64,000 nt of DNA, from assembly GCA_000432855.1 (NCBI GenBank), contig HF990861.1, positions 10,002 through 74,001 of the forward strand, in the 5' to 3' direction. Under the pieces are notes generated by a model. It searched no databases. It was not told the DNA's origin and saw only the letters and a program-made list of their open reading frames with translations. Made by a program: the position numbers and the translations under genes. Origin of the DNA: Firmicutes bacterium CAG:822. GTDB lineage: Bacteria; Bacillota_I; Bacilli_A; RF39; UBA660. Numbering within the stretch: position 1 is the first letter of the stretch; each line of letters begins with the position of its first letter. Positions 53,373 through 62,094 of the stretch are shown piece after piece.

Positions 53373-53555
53373 GGTTAAAAGGTTGAATTGTAAGAGAATT
53401 ACTAGAAGTTTCAATAAATAAAACCTCGACGGTTTCAACCAGACCGTAGCACTGTGCACCATTAAAAATGGCTTTCATTGAATTTGCAACAGTACATACC
53501 ATAGAAACAGGCAAAGTAAAATTCCTATGACACATACTTAGCAATATCATTTTAT
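53373..53555 (-). ncRNA. Possible structured RNA upstream of tRNA-Cys 2
   Basis: A stretch of about 180 bases, clearly less AT-rich than its flanks, between a minus-strand promoter-like TTGACA-17-TAAAAT (about 53552-53580) and the tRNA. Hairpins: CATAG/CTATG, GCCATT-TTT-AATGGT enclosed by ACTGT/ACAGT, and ACGGT/ACCGT. I do not recognise it as 6S, tmRNA, RNase P or SRP RNA. A 82-codon ORF here runs into the tRNA and is unlikely to be real. Confidence 0.35.
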
Positions 53556-53583
53556 TATATTTTATGAAACTTGTCAATAAATG

Positions 53584-54939
53584 TCAGCTTTTTACATTAA
53601 TTTTTTGATTTCTATAATTTTCTTGCAAACTTAAAGTGTCAATAACCATTAAAGGTAATTGCGCTTTTTTAGATAAATTAAGAGCTTTCTTATAAATGTC
53701 CTCATTACCCTTTCGCACCCATACACCAATCGGCAAAATTTCTTTATTATCATCCATAAACACTATTTCATTATAACCAATTCCAAAAGGCATTCTTTTA
53801 TCACTAATTAAACCATTCTTTAATGCTTTTTGATAATTTTCTTTAAGAACCATATCCGGTGTTAAAAGTTTTGTATAATTAGGATACCTATATACCATTG
53901 TTTTATCACCGAAATATGTCAAAGGTCTATTACAAAAATTATATTCAAGACCATTTAATAATAATTTATTTGACCAAGTTTCTATATCTCTAATAAATTC
54001 ATCCTTCGTTATAAAATAACTATATGCATCACTTGCACTTATCATATCACATTTATCCATATACATTGGATATAAATAACCATAATCACCAATAATCGTA
54101 ATATAGCGTTCATCAAAATAGCACGCACAAATCTTATCAGCTTCGTCAGGTAAAAACTCACCTTTGGTAAATCCATGCGCCAAGCCACAAAATCTATCGG
54201 ATAATAATCGATCATTCCAAATTTTTTCAGTATATGTAGATAAACTATTTTCAATAATCAAAAGGTTTTTATAATAGCTTTCTAATACTTCATAAACCAT
54301 TTTCTGATATTCAAAATCACCTTTCATTACTAAATTAGGAAACTCGCTAATATATTCACACAAAACCTCACAAAATTTTTCAAATCTATCCCTTATATCT
54401 TCTGAAATATTATCATCGTTGATAATCTCTAACATCTTACTGGTTGTATAAGTTATCCGGTGTTTTAAATAATACTCATCACCATAAAATGGCTTTATAT
54501 CTGCATCCAACAACTGACATTTTATTAAATTAACTTTATCTAATAATTCTACCATATTAACTTCTAAATGATAGTCCAAAGGCACATTATCACAAAAATA
54601 TTTGCTAAACACGTCTTTCAAATATTCTTTAAACAATTCTTCTGATCCATCGTTCACATTAATCGGATAAACCTTATAATCATCACTAATTCCTTCTTTA
54701 AAGTTCAAATATGTTAAAAAGCAATATTTTAAAGATGATAGCATATCAAAACATACATATCCACAAACATTATCAGTACTTTTAGTCCGCACATGAATAA
54801 AATAATTTGATATTATGTCACAAATACGATCTAAATCAATAATCGATCTATTTCTTACACATTTTTCTACAAATATTCTATCATCATCCAATAAAAATTT
54901 ACCATTTAAAATAATTTGTAATACATCTAATATTTCCAT
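53584..54939 (-). CDS. Unrecognised 451-residue protein
   Basis: A soluble protein, no signal or transmembrane helix, rich in Tyr, Asp and Cys. N-terminal two thirds are helical (YQKMVYEVLESYYKNLLIIE); the C-terminal third is beta-rich (RMPFGIGYNEIVFMDDNKE, LPIGVWVRKGNED, KKAQLPLMVIDTL). No motif recognised. SD AGGAG. It lies downstream of pheT beyond a terminator and upstream of the tRNA-Cys region, apparently alone. Confidence 0.65.
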   Translation of the reverse strand: MEILDVLQIILNGKFLLDDDRIFVEKCVRNRSIIDLDRICDIISNYFIHVRTKSTDNVCGYVCFDMLSSLKYCFLTYLNFKEGISDDYKVYPINVNDGSEELFKEYLKDVFSKYFCDNVPLDYHLEVNMVELLDKVNLIKCQLLDADIKPFYGDEYYLKHRITYTTSKMLEIINDDNISEDIRDRFEKFCEVLCEYISEFPNLVMKGDFEYQKMVYEVLESYYKNLLIIENSLSTYTEKIWNDRLLSDRFCGLAHGFTKGEFLPDEADKICACYFDERYITIIGDYGYLYPMYMDKCDMISASDAYSYFITKDEFIRDIETWSNKLLLNGLEYNFCNRPLTYFGDKTMVYRYPNYTKLLTPDMVLKENYQKALKNGLISDKRMPFGIGYNEIVFMDDNKEILPIGVWVRKGNEDIYKKALNLSKKAQLPLMVIDTLSLQENYRNQKINVKS

Positions 54940-54952
54940 ATATACTCCTATG

Positions 54953-54983
54953 CGAAAAAACAGTAAGAATGTATCCTACTATT
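54953..54983 (-). terminator. Terminator of pheST
   Basis: Minus-strand AGTAGGA, loop, TTCTTACT then TTTTTT (one G-U). Confidence 0.6.
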
Positions 54984-57351
54984 TATTTCTAAGTTTAGCC
55001 CCTAATTTATTTTCAACATCTTTTATAATTTTATCAAAGACTTTCATAACCTCTTCTTCACTTAAAGTTCTATCAAGTGAAGAAAAAGTTAATGAATAAG
55101 CTAAAGACTTCTCACCATTCTCAACATGTTCACCGGTGTAAACATCAAATAACTTAATATCAGTTAAAAGCCTTCCGCCAGCTTTTCTAATAACACTTAT
55201 AATCTCATCAGAAGTTACATCATTATTAACTATAAATGCCATATCCTTAACAATTTCCGGATACTTAGGAGCTTCTTTAAACTTAATAGCCTTCACTTTA
55301 CCCATAAGGGCTTCTAAAGAAAGTTCAGCCACATAAATGTCATCTTTAGTAATAATTGGATGAACCTTACCAATCACACCTATCATTTTTCTATCAAGCA
55401 TAACACCCGCACATATTCCTGGATGTAAATCAGGTAACTCTTTTTTCTCAAATGTATATCTATTTTTGAAGCCTAAATAATCCAAAATGTTTTGAACTAT
55501 ACCTTTAATTAGATAAAAATCAACTTTCACATTTACACCATGCCACTGGTTAAGTAAATAATTGCCACTCATAAGCATACATACTTTACTTTCTTCATTA
55601 TAAGAAGCATCATATGTTTTCGCAATCTCATAAATATTTACATCATTAACTTTGTGATCACGATTATATTCATAAACCTTTAAAAGTGATGGAATTAAAC
55701 TAGTTCTAATCACTGACTTATCCACACTCATTGGAAGTGGTAAAGTAATTTGTTCTTTATCTTCATATTTAAAACTAGAAGCCATCTTTGGTGATGTTAA
55801 AGTATAAGTCTTAACCTCATTTAAACCAAGTCCGCGTAATCTCTTAGAAAGAATCTTACGATATTTAATATCTAAAGCATATTCACCCTTTTTAATTGCC
55901 ACACTTGGTAAAGTAGAAACTAAATTATGATATCCATAAAGTCTTCCAACCTCCTCGGCAATATCATTCACATAAGGATCAATATCAAGTCTTCTAGAAG
56001 GAATAGTTGCTTTAAATTCACCATTATTATATTCAAATGGAAAACCTAAACGATTAAGTTCAACCTTAACATCTTCATCAGAAATTGTAATTCCAAGTAA
56101 TCTATCGATTTCTGAAGATTTAAATGTTACAACTTTAGGCGTTTTATCGACTTTATCGTGTTTAATCGTTCCAGAAAGTACTGTCGCCCCCGCATATTTT
56201 TCAAGTAAGTGACAAGCTCTTTCGATTGCTTTTTCTGTGTATTCATAGCTTAATCCTTTACCATATCTGATAGAAGCTTCACTTTTCAAATCAAGTCTAT
56301 TAGAAGTATTTCTAATACTAACTCCGTCAAATATCGCACTTTCAATTAAAATATTTTGAGTATTTTCCGTAACTTCTGTATTTTCACCGCCCATTACACC
56401 AGCAATACAAACAGGCTTTTTACCATCTGTAATAACAATATCATCACAAGTTAAAACTCTATCCACACCATCTAAAGTTCTAATCTCTTCGCCATCTTTC
56501 GCATTTCTAACGACAATCTTCTCTCCTAAAGCATCCTTATCAAAGAAATGTAATGGTTGCCCATATTCAAGCATAACATAATTTGAAATATCTACCACAT
56601 TATTAATAGAACGCATACCATAAGCTGTTAATCTTCTCTTAATAAATTCCGGTGACTCCCCAATTTTAACATTAGTAACCATTTTAGCTAAATAATATGG
56701 ACACTTATCTGTATTTACTTTCAAACAAAAATGATTTTTAACCTCATCTTTAATAGGTTTAGTTTTATCATCTGGTAAAGTAACCTTCCTATTTAAAATA
56801 GCGCCTATTTCATAAGCAAAACCAATGTGATAATAACAATCATTATTACGGTGTTTATGAACATCAAGTTCATATAAAGTATCATCTAAATTAAGATACT
56901 TCATCGCATCAGATCCAACTTTAGCTTTGCTATCTACTTCATAAATACCTTTGCTGTAAGTTTCTTCTGTTTTCTCTTCTAATCCAAGTTCAAATAAAGC
57001 ACAAAGCATTCCATTAGATTCTACTCCTCTAATCTTACTTTTCTTAATTTCCACATTCCCAGGCAAAATAGCTCCAGGTAAAGCTACGATGACTTTTAAA
57101 CCTTCTCTAACATTAGAAGCTCCACAGATAATTTGCTTAACATCATCGCCAACATTGACTAAACAAACATGTAAATGATCAGAATCAGGATGCATCTCAC
57201 ACTCTATAACTTCACCAATAACTAAATTATCTATATGATTAGAAATAACCTTTTCAATATTAATGCCCGCTTTAGTTATCTTAACCGCAAGCTCTTTTAA
57301 ATCTTGGTCTTCAATATCGATATAATCTTTAACCCATTCTAAATCTATCAT
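54979..57351 (-). CDS. pheT: Phenylalanyl-tRNA synthetase beta subunit
   Basis: A 790-residue subunit of the alpha2-beta2 PheRS. Domains in order: N-terminal tRNA-binding/EMAP fold (VIGEVIECEMHPDSDHLHVC near residue 48), B3/B4 editing module (NNVVDISNYVMLEYGQPLHFFD near residue 258), B5 (HDKVDKTPKVVTFKS region), and the C-terminal anticodon-binding FDX domain (FDVYTGEHVENGEKSLAYSL near residue 745). Normal length. Its ATG overlaps the pheS stop (TAATG). Confidence 0.95.
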   Translation of the reverse strand: MIDLEWVKDYIDIEDQDLKELAVKITKAGINIEKVISNHIDNLVIGEVIECEMHPDSDHLHVCLVNVGDDVKQIICGASNVREGLKVIVALPGAILPGNVEIKKSKIRGVESNGMLCALFELGLEEKTEETYSKGIYEVDSKAKVGSDAMKYLNLDDTLYELDVHKHRNNDCYYHIGFAYEIGAILNRKVTLPDDKTKPIKDEVKNHFCLKVNTDKCPYYLAKMVTNVKIGESPEFIKRRLTAYGMRSINNVVDISNYVMLEYGQPLHFFDKDALGEKIVVRNAKDGEEIRTLDGVDRVLTCDDIVITDGKKPVCIAGVMGGENTEVTENTQNILIESAIFDGVSIRNTSNRLDLKSEASIRYGKGLSYEYTEKAIERACHLLEKYAGATVLSGTIKHDKVDKTPKVVTFKSSEIDRLLGITISDEDVKVELNRLGFPFEYNNGEFKATIPSRRLDIDPYVNDIAEEVGRLYGYHNLVSTLPSVAIKKGEYALDIKYRKILSKRLRGLGLNEVKTYTLTSPKMASSFKYEDKEQITLPLPMSVDKSVIRTSLIPSLLKVYEYNRDHKVNDVNIYEIAKTYDASYNEESKVCMLMSGNYLLNQWHGVNVKVDFYLIKGIVQNILDYLGFKNRYTFEKKELPDLHPGICAGVMLDRKMIGVIGKVHPIITKDDIYVAELSLEALMGKVKAIKFKEAPKYPEIVKDMAFIVNNDVTSDEIISVIRKAGGRLLTDIKLFDVYTGEHVENGEKSLAYSLTFSSLDRTLSEEEVMKVFDKIIKDVENKLGAKLRNK

Positions 57352-58397
57352 TAATTAGCCTCCCTTCTATCAAAGCCTCTACTCTCTCTTAAATCGTTTG
57401 TATAAAATACTCTTAAATCATCAATGCCATATTTAATCATAGCAAGTCTTTCAGCTCCAAATCCAAACGCAAAACCAGACCATTTTTTAGGATCATATCC
57501 ACAGTTTTCTAAAACCTTTGGATGAACCATTCCTCCACCCGATACCGTAATCCATCCAGTATTTTTACATATATTACATCCTTTGCCTTTACAGTGATGG
57601 CAACTAATATCCATCTCTACAGAAGGCTCAGTAAATGGATAATAACTTGGTCTAAATCTCGTTTGACATTCTTCCCCAAATAAATGTTTAGCAATCACAT
57701 CAAAAGTACCTTTTAAATCAGATAAACTAATATTTTCATCAACTAATAACCCTTCTATCTGCATAAATTGATGTGAATGAGTCGCATCATCATCATCTCT
57801 TCTATATGTCTTACCAGGACAAATCATTCTAATTGGCTTTTCACCTTTTCCAGCTAACATCGTTCTAATTTGTACTGGTGAAGTTTGACTACGAAGTAAA
57901 AGTTCATCATCTTTTACATAAAATGTATCTTGAGCATCTCTAGCTGGATGTCCTTTAGGTAAATTAAGCATCTCAAAGTTATATTCATCTTTTTCAACTT
58001 CCGGTCCATCAACCACATCGTATCCCATTGACATAAGTAACTCTTCAACATCTTCAATCATTTTCTCTAAAATACTAGGTGCTCCTACTTTAATTTCTGT
58101 TGCTGGCAAACTAATATCGATACTTTCGTTTTGTAATTTTTCATTTAATAATTTTGTCTCAAGTTCACTTTTTTTACTATCTAATAAACTAGTAGCTTCA
58201 TTTTTTAGGTTATTAATTAAAGCTCCAAAAGACTTTTTTTCATCGTTGCTTAAATCTTTCATTTTAGAATATAAAACAGTAATCTCACCTTTTTTACCTA
58301 AATATTTTGCTTTTACCTCATTCAAATCATGTTCAGTTAAAGCATCCTCTAAATCACTTTTCAAATTACTTAAAATATCATCTAATTCCATATTCAT
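57351..58397 (-). CDS. pheS: Phenylalanyl-tRNA synthetase alpha subunit
   Basis: A 348-residue class II catalytic subunit. Coiled N-terminal arm, then motif 2 region LLRSQTSPVQIRTM, RRDDDDATHSHQFMQIEG, four Cys in SCHHCKGKGCNICK near residue 280, and motif 3 GFAFGFGAERLAMIKYG. Cys-rich insertion is common in Bacillota PheS. Preceded by a Phe T-box and translated with SD TAGGAGG. Confidence 0.96.
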   Translation of the reverse strand: MNMELDDILSNLKSDLEDALTEHDLNEVKAKYLGKKGEITVLYSKMKDLSNDEKKSFGALINNLKNEATSLLDSKKSELETKLLNEKLQNESIDISLPATEIKVGAPSILEKMIEDVEELLMSMGYDVVDGPEVEKDEYNFEMLNLPKGHPARDAQDTFYVKDDELLLRSQTSPVQIRTMLAGKGEKPIRMICPGKTYRRDDDDATHSHQFMQIEGLLVDENISLSDLKGTFDVIAKHLFGEECQTRFRPSYYPFTEPSVEMDISCHHCKGKGCNICKNTGWITVSGGGMVHPKVLENCGYDPKKWSGFAFGFGAERLAMIKYGIDDLRVFYTNDLRESRGFDRREAN

Positions 58398-58404
58398 CCT
58401 CCTA

Positions 58405-58624
58405 ACAAAAAAATCACATCCAATAAGGACGTGATTGACGTGGTACCACCTTAATTTATAAGTTAAACTTACCTCAATAACTATAACGCGTTACCGATAT
58501 ATCTTTACATATACAGCTCCTAAGGTGAATTCATAAAAGATTATTACTAACTTCCACCAACCGTTAGTTCTCTATAAATAATTACTTCTATTACTACGTC
58601 TTAATCTTCGCTTTTAAAATTTCA
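58405..58624 (-). promoter_or_regulatory. T-box leader of pheST (Phe)
   Basis: Minus strand: T-box sequence AGGTGGTACCACG (58439-58451), then terminator ATCACGTCC/GGATGTGAT with seven T (58407-58434). In Stem I the sequence TATGAATTCACC followed by TTAGGAGC places TTC (Phe) at the specifier position. Uncharged tRNA-Phe should favour the antiterminator and switch on pheST. A TATAAT at 58631-58636 supplies the promoter. Confidence 0.93.
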
Positions 58625-58675
58625 ATATCAATTATACCACAAAATTTAAATTTTTAAACAAAAAACTAACATAAG

Positions 58676-58936
58676 TTAGTTAAGTGTCTTAGTAGAACTT
58701 GTCAAAACATTTTGAGCTTGGTATTCATTTATAGCAGATTTCAAACTCTCAAGAGTTCCAGGTTCAGTCTTTTGACCAATTGGTAAATATATTTCAGAGG
58801 CAAAGATATTTTCTACTCCAATTTCAGGAAATGCTGTAAACATCTTTTCTTGCATATCAAACACATGCGAACTCCCACCGTGTTTTCTATTTTCATAATT
58901 ACTATTCATATTGTTAATTACATCAGCTAATACCAT
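58676..58936 (-). CDS. Unrecognised small protein
   Basis: An 86-residue soluble protein (MVLADVINNMNSNYENRKHG, later ENIFASEIYLPIGQKTEPG). Overlaps by one base with the stop of the 177-aa gene upstream (ATGA type junction), so both are made together. No family recognised. Confidence 0.6.
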   Translation of the reverse strand: MVLADVINNMNSNYENRKHGGSSHVFDMQEKMFTAFPEIGVENIFASEIYLPIGQKTEPGTLESLKSAINEYQAQNVLTSSTKTLN

Positions 58937-59469
58937 TATTTTACCTCCGCTTCTGCCATAGCTTTTAATACCATTCCAGCATCATTACTAAAATAAGCTT
59001 TGTATAAAACATCATTTCCAATAACCTTACTAATTAAATTAGTCATAATAATCTCATCTGTAAAGAAATTATTATCGACATCCCCTACTAAATTATTAGT
59101 AAGTATTTCTGTATAGCCTTCATTGAGTGCAAGTAAGGAATCGCCTTCATCATTAAATCCATAATAATTATCTTTTGCTGTAATAACCCCAAGTAAACTA
59201 TGCATAAGCCAGTGTCTCGCATCAGCCTCAGTTATAAGACCATAATTAATGGCTATTTCATTATTATGTGGAATGTACTTGCACGGCATTTTAACTAAAT
59301 ACATACTCTCCCTTTTTATCTTTAAAGTTTTAAGTCGTTCTTTCAAAGTCGTTAAATCCACGTCTTTAAATATTTCGTGAAAGATTGTAATAAGTTCCAT
59401 AAGATTATCTCTAACCTCTTCAGTTAAATTTTCATTACCATCTAGTATGACTTTAACTTCTTCAAGCAT
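58936..59469 (-). CDS. Unrecognised protein with a peptidase-like HxxxH and NEGYTE
   Basis: A 177-residue soluble protein. Near residues 85-120 it reads ADARHWLMHSLLGV and then LALNEGYTEILTNN. In gluzincin peptidases HExxH is followed by NEGxxE; here the first motif is HWLMH, keeping both His but lacking the catalytic Glu, while the second is intact. It may be an inactive metallopeptidase-like or a phage-toxin-like fold. The 86-aa gene follows immediately. Divergent to the alr operon. Confidence 0.55.
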   Translation of the reverse strand: MLEEVKVILDGNENLTEEVRDNLMELITIFHEIFKDVDLTTLKERLKTLKIKRESMYLVKMPCKYIPHNNEIAINYGLITEADARHWLMHSLLGVITAKDNYYGFNDEGDSLLALNEGYTEILTNNLVGDVDNNFFTDEIIMTNLISKVIGNDVLYKAYFSNDAGMVLKAMAEAEVK

Positions 59470-59610
59470 AACTTAATCACCTGGTAAGTATTATATCACA
59501 CCGTAAAGCAAAAGTATACATTTTTTCCACTTTTTTTTGACATTTGTTATACACTTTTTATTTCTTTACACTCAAAACGCCCTTATATTACAAGAGTTTT
59601 TATACATTTG

Positions 59611-59663
59611 TTGCGAAAGTATTTAATTTGTTATATAATGTGGAAAAGTGAAAAGTTTTCCAC
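59611..59663 (+). promoter_or_regulatory. Promoter and 5' hairpin of the alr operon
   Basis: TTGCGA (59611-59616), 17 bases, TATAAT (59634-59639). A perfect 8-bp hairpin GTGGAAAA/TTTTCCAC (59640-59663) lies right at the start of the transcript and could stabilise the mRNA or act as an operator. Confidence 0.65.
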
Positions 59664-59700
59664 AGTCCTACAAAATATGTAAAGAAAAAGGTGAAATCAA

Positions 59701-60858
59701 ATGTATCGAAAAACTTATGCGTTAATCAATTGTAATACTTTAGCAAAAAACATTCAAAATATCAAAGAAAACTATCCTTATAAATATTATATAGGTGTTG
59801 TTAAAGCAAATGCCTACGGACATGGCGACTATATTGTAAATAGTTTAATTGCTGGTGGTGTTAATTATCTTGCTGCTTCTTCCCTAGAAGAATGTCTAAG
59901 TATTAGAAAAAGAAATGAAAATATTTCAATATTATGCCTAGAACCAATAGACCATGAATACTTAAATATATGCGAAAGAGAAAATATCACCATCACTATT
60001 CCTGATTACGAATATTTTAAAAAATTAGATTTAAACTTAAATTTAAAAATTCATTTAAAAATAGATAGTGGTATGAACCGTTTGGGTTTTAAAGATAAAA
60101 ATGAGGTTAAAGAAGTATATGATACTTTATTAAATCATCCCAATATAAAATTAGAAGGAATATATACTCACCTAGGTACTTCTGGCATGTGGGATAATCA
60201 CTACGATCATGATTTAAAAAAATTTGAAGAAATAACAAGTTTAATTGATTTAAAAAATATTCCAATTGTCCACATATCTCGTTCCTTAATTTTAGTTACA
60301 CATCCAATGCCTACATATGTCACTGGAATTAGACTTGGAATCATCATGTATGGTTTTCCTCAAAAAATAAATAAACCATCCGGACTTAGATTAATAAAAA
60401 GAAATATGTATCTCAAAAAACACCATATAAGTGATATAACTTATGAAAATAATTTAAATTTAAACACAGCGTTCTCTCTTCACACCACCGTTATGACCAT
60501 CAAAAGTGTAAAAAAAGGCGAATATGTCGGTTATGGGGCCAAATACATTGCTGAAGAAGATATGAAAATTGCCATTATTCCAATCGGTTTTGCCGATGGC
60601 TTAATTAAACAATATGAAAATCAAACTGTCAAAATAAATAATAAAAAATATAAATTGATTGGTGAAGTTGGTATGGACATGACAGCCGTTAAAATTGATG
60701 ATAGCGTAAAACTTAAAGATCATGTTATAATATTTGATGATGCCAAAAATAAATCAAAAGAACTTGGCATCAGCGCTTATCAACTCTTCACAAGTATCAC
60801 AACTAGAGTACCACGTGTATATGATGAAAATGGTAAACTAACTGAAATAAAATATTAA
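59701..60858 (+). CDS. alr: Alanine racemase family enzyme
   Basis: A 385-residue PLP enzyme of fold-type III. Seen: PLP Lys in VVKANAYGHG near residue 34, KIDSGMNRLGF, YTHLGTS, and the opposite-face Tyr in VGYGAKYIAEED near residue 278, closed by VGMDMTAV and TSITTRVPRVY. It makes D-Ala from L-Ala, or another D-amino acid if its site has shifted. First gene of an operon with an ATP-grasp ligase and an asparagine synthetase, which raises D-Asp or D-Ser as alternative products. SD AAGGTGA. Confidence 0.85.
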   Translation: MYRKTYALINCNTLAKNIQNIKENYPYKYYIGVVKANAYGHGDYIVNSLIAGGVNYLAASSLEECLSIRKRNENISILCLEPIDHEYLNICERENITITIPDYEYFKKLDLNLNLKIHLKIDSGMNRLGFKDKNEVKEVYDTLLNHPNIKLEGIYTHLGTSGMWDNHYDHDLKKFEEITSLIDLKNIPIVHISRSLILVTHPMPTYVTGIRLGIIMYGFPQKINKPSGLRLIKRNMYLKKHHISDITYENNLNLNTAFSLHTTVMTIKSVKKGEYVGYGAKYIAEEDMKIAIIPIGFADGLIKQYENQTVKINNKKYKLIGEVGMDMTAVKIDDSVKLKDHVIIFDDAKNKSKELGISAYQLFTSITTRVPRVYDENGKLTEIKY

Positions 60859-60870
60859 AGGAATGATTTT

Positions 60871-62079
60871 ATGAACTTTGAAGTAATAATTATTGGAAGT
60901 GATGCCAATGCCTATTACATGGCAAGATGTGTTCACGAATTATATAATAAAAAAGTAAAACTCATCGCCCACAAACCGATGAGCTTTGTCAATCACTCTA
61001 ATATAATTGAAGCCACATATGACTCAAGATTATGGGACATAAATAAATTTGCCGATGCTATGAATGAATATGTTAAAAACATAAATGCAGACAAAATAGT
61101 ATGCATCTCTTCTAATGAGACATATGCTAGAGGACTAGTTGCTAATAAAGATAAACTAGACAAAAGAATTTTATTTAATTATGTCGATTTAAATTTCTTA
61201 GATAGTCTAATGATGAAAGATAAATTTTATGAAACATATAAAAACTCTGGCCTACTACCTAAAACTATCATTTATAACCTAAACGATGAACTAAAATTAG
61301 ATTTCGACTTTCCTATTATTATAAAACCAAATGATGTTATCGATTTTAATCATATTAATTTCGAAGGAAAGAAAAAAATATATAAACTAAACAATATGGA
61401 AGAAGTAAATCATACAATCGAATGTTTTAGAAATAGTAGTTATAAAGGAAAATTAATCATTCAAGAATATATTCCTGGTGATGACAGTAGCTTATTTGAT
61501 GGTGTTGTATATTGTAATTCCAAAGGCAAATGTGAACTTTTTGCTTTTGCTCAAATTGGTCTTCAAGAGCACACTGCAAACATGGTTGGTAACGCCGCCT
61601 GTTTAATCAATCATTTTAATACTAATGGTTATAATGAAAACATAATTTTAGAGTTTAAACAATTTATGGAAAAAATAAATTTCAAAGGTATCGCTGAATT
61701 AGACATAAAATATGATTACCGTGACAAAAAATACAAAATATTAGAAATCAATGCTCGTCAAGGAAGATGTAGTTACTATGTCACCGCTGCTGGCTATAAC
61801 ATTGTCAAACTATTTGTCGATGACTTAATTTATGGTAAAGAAAAAGAATTTAAAATTGCTGATAAAGAATTATTATTAACTTATGTACCTAAAAAAATAA
61901 TCAAAAAATATGTCGTAAATGAAAAATTCAAAAAAGAAGCTATGAAACTTTATAAACAGAAAAAAGTCGTAAATCCTTTAATTTATAAAAAAGATTTACC
62001 TTTAAAAAGAATTATCTTTTTAATTAGGAAACACTTTAGATACTATAAAGATTACAAAAATGGATATTGGAAATACTAG
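60871..62079 (+). CDS. ATP-grasp ligase, D-aspartate ligase-like
   Basis: A 402-residue ATP-grasp enzyme. N-terminal Rossmann-like part (VIIIGSDANAYYMARCVHEL), ATP-binding core (PIIIKPNDV near residue 150, IIQEYIPGDDSS near 200), metal site KILEINARQGR near residue 285. The GSDxNxYxMAR start and overall order resemble D-Asp ligases (Asl) that add D-Asp to the Lys side chain of peptidoglycan precursors in enterococci and lactobacilli. Context (racemase before, Asn synthetase after) supports this; substrate is inferred. Confidence 0.75.
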   Translation: MNFEVIIIGSDANAYYMARCVHELYNKKVKLIAHKPMSFVNHSNIIEATYDSRLWDINKFADAMNEYVKNINADKIVCISSNETYARGLVANKDKLDKRILFNYVDLNFLDSLMMKDKFYETYKNSGLLPKTIIYNLNDELKLDFDFPIIIKPNDVIDFNHINFEGKKKIYKLNNMEEVNHTIECFRNSSYKGKLIIQEYIPGDDSSLFDGVVYCNSKGKCELFAFAQIGLQEHTANMVGNAACLINHFNTNGYNENIILEFKQFMEKINFKGIAELDIKYDYRDKKYKILEINARQGRCSYYVTAAGYNIVKLFVDDLIYGKEKEFKIADKELLLTYVPKKIIKKYVVNEKFKKEAMKLYKQKKVVNPLIYKKDLPLKRIIFLIRKHFRYYKDYKNGYWKY

Positions 62080-62094
62080 AAAGGAAGTAAAAAT

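Noticed and set aside
53329..53577. Minus-strand 82-codon ORF
   Set aside because: It reads into tRNA-Cys, has no clear SD, and covers a structured region.
59640..59663. DnaA box or replication origin
   Set aside because: TTTTCCACA here is one arm of a hairpin, single, and no dnaA or dnaN gene is near.
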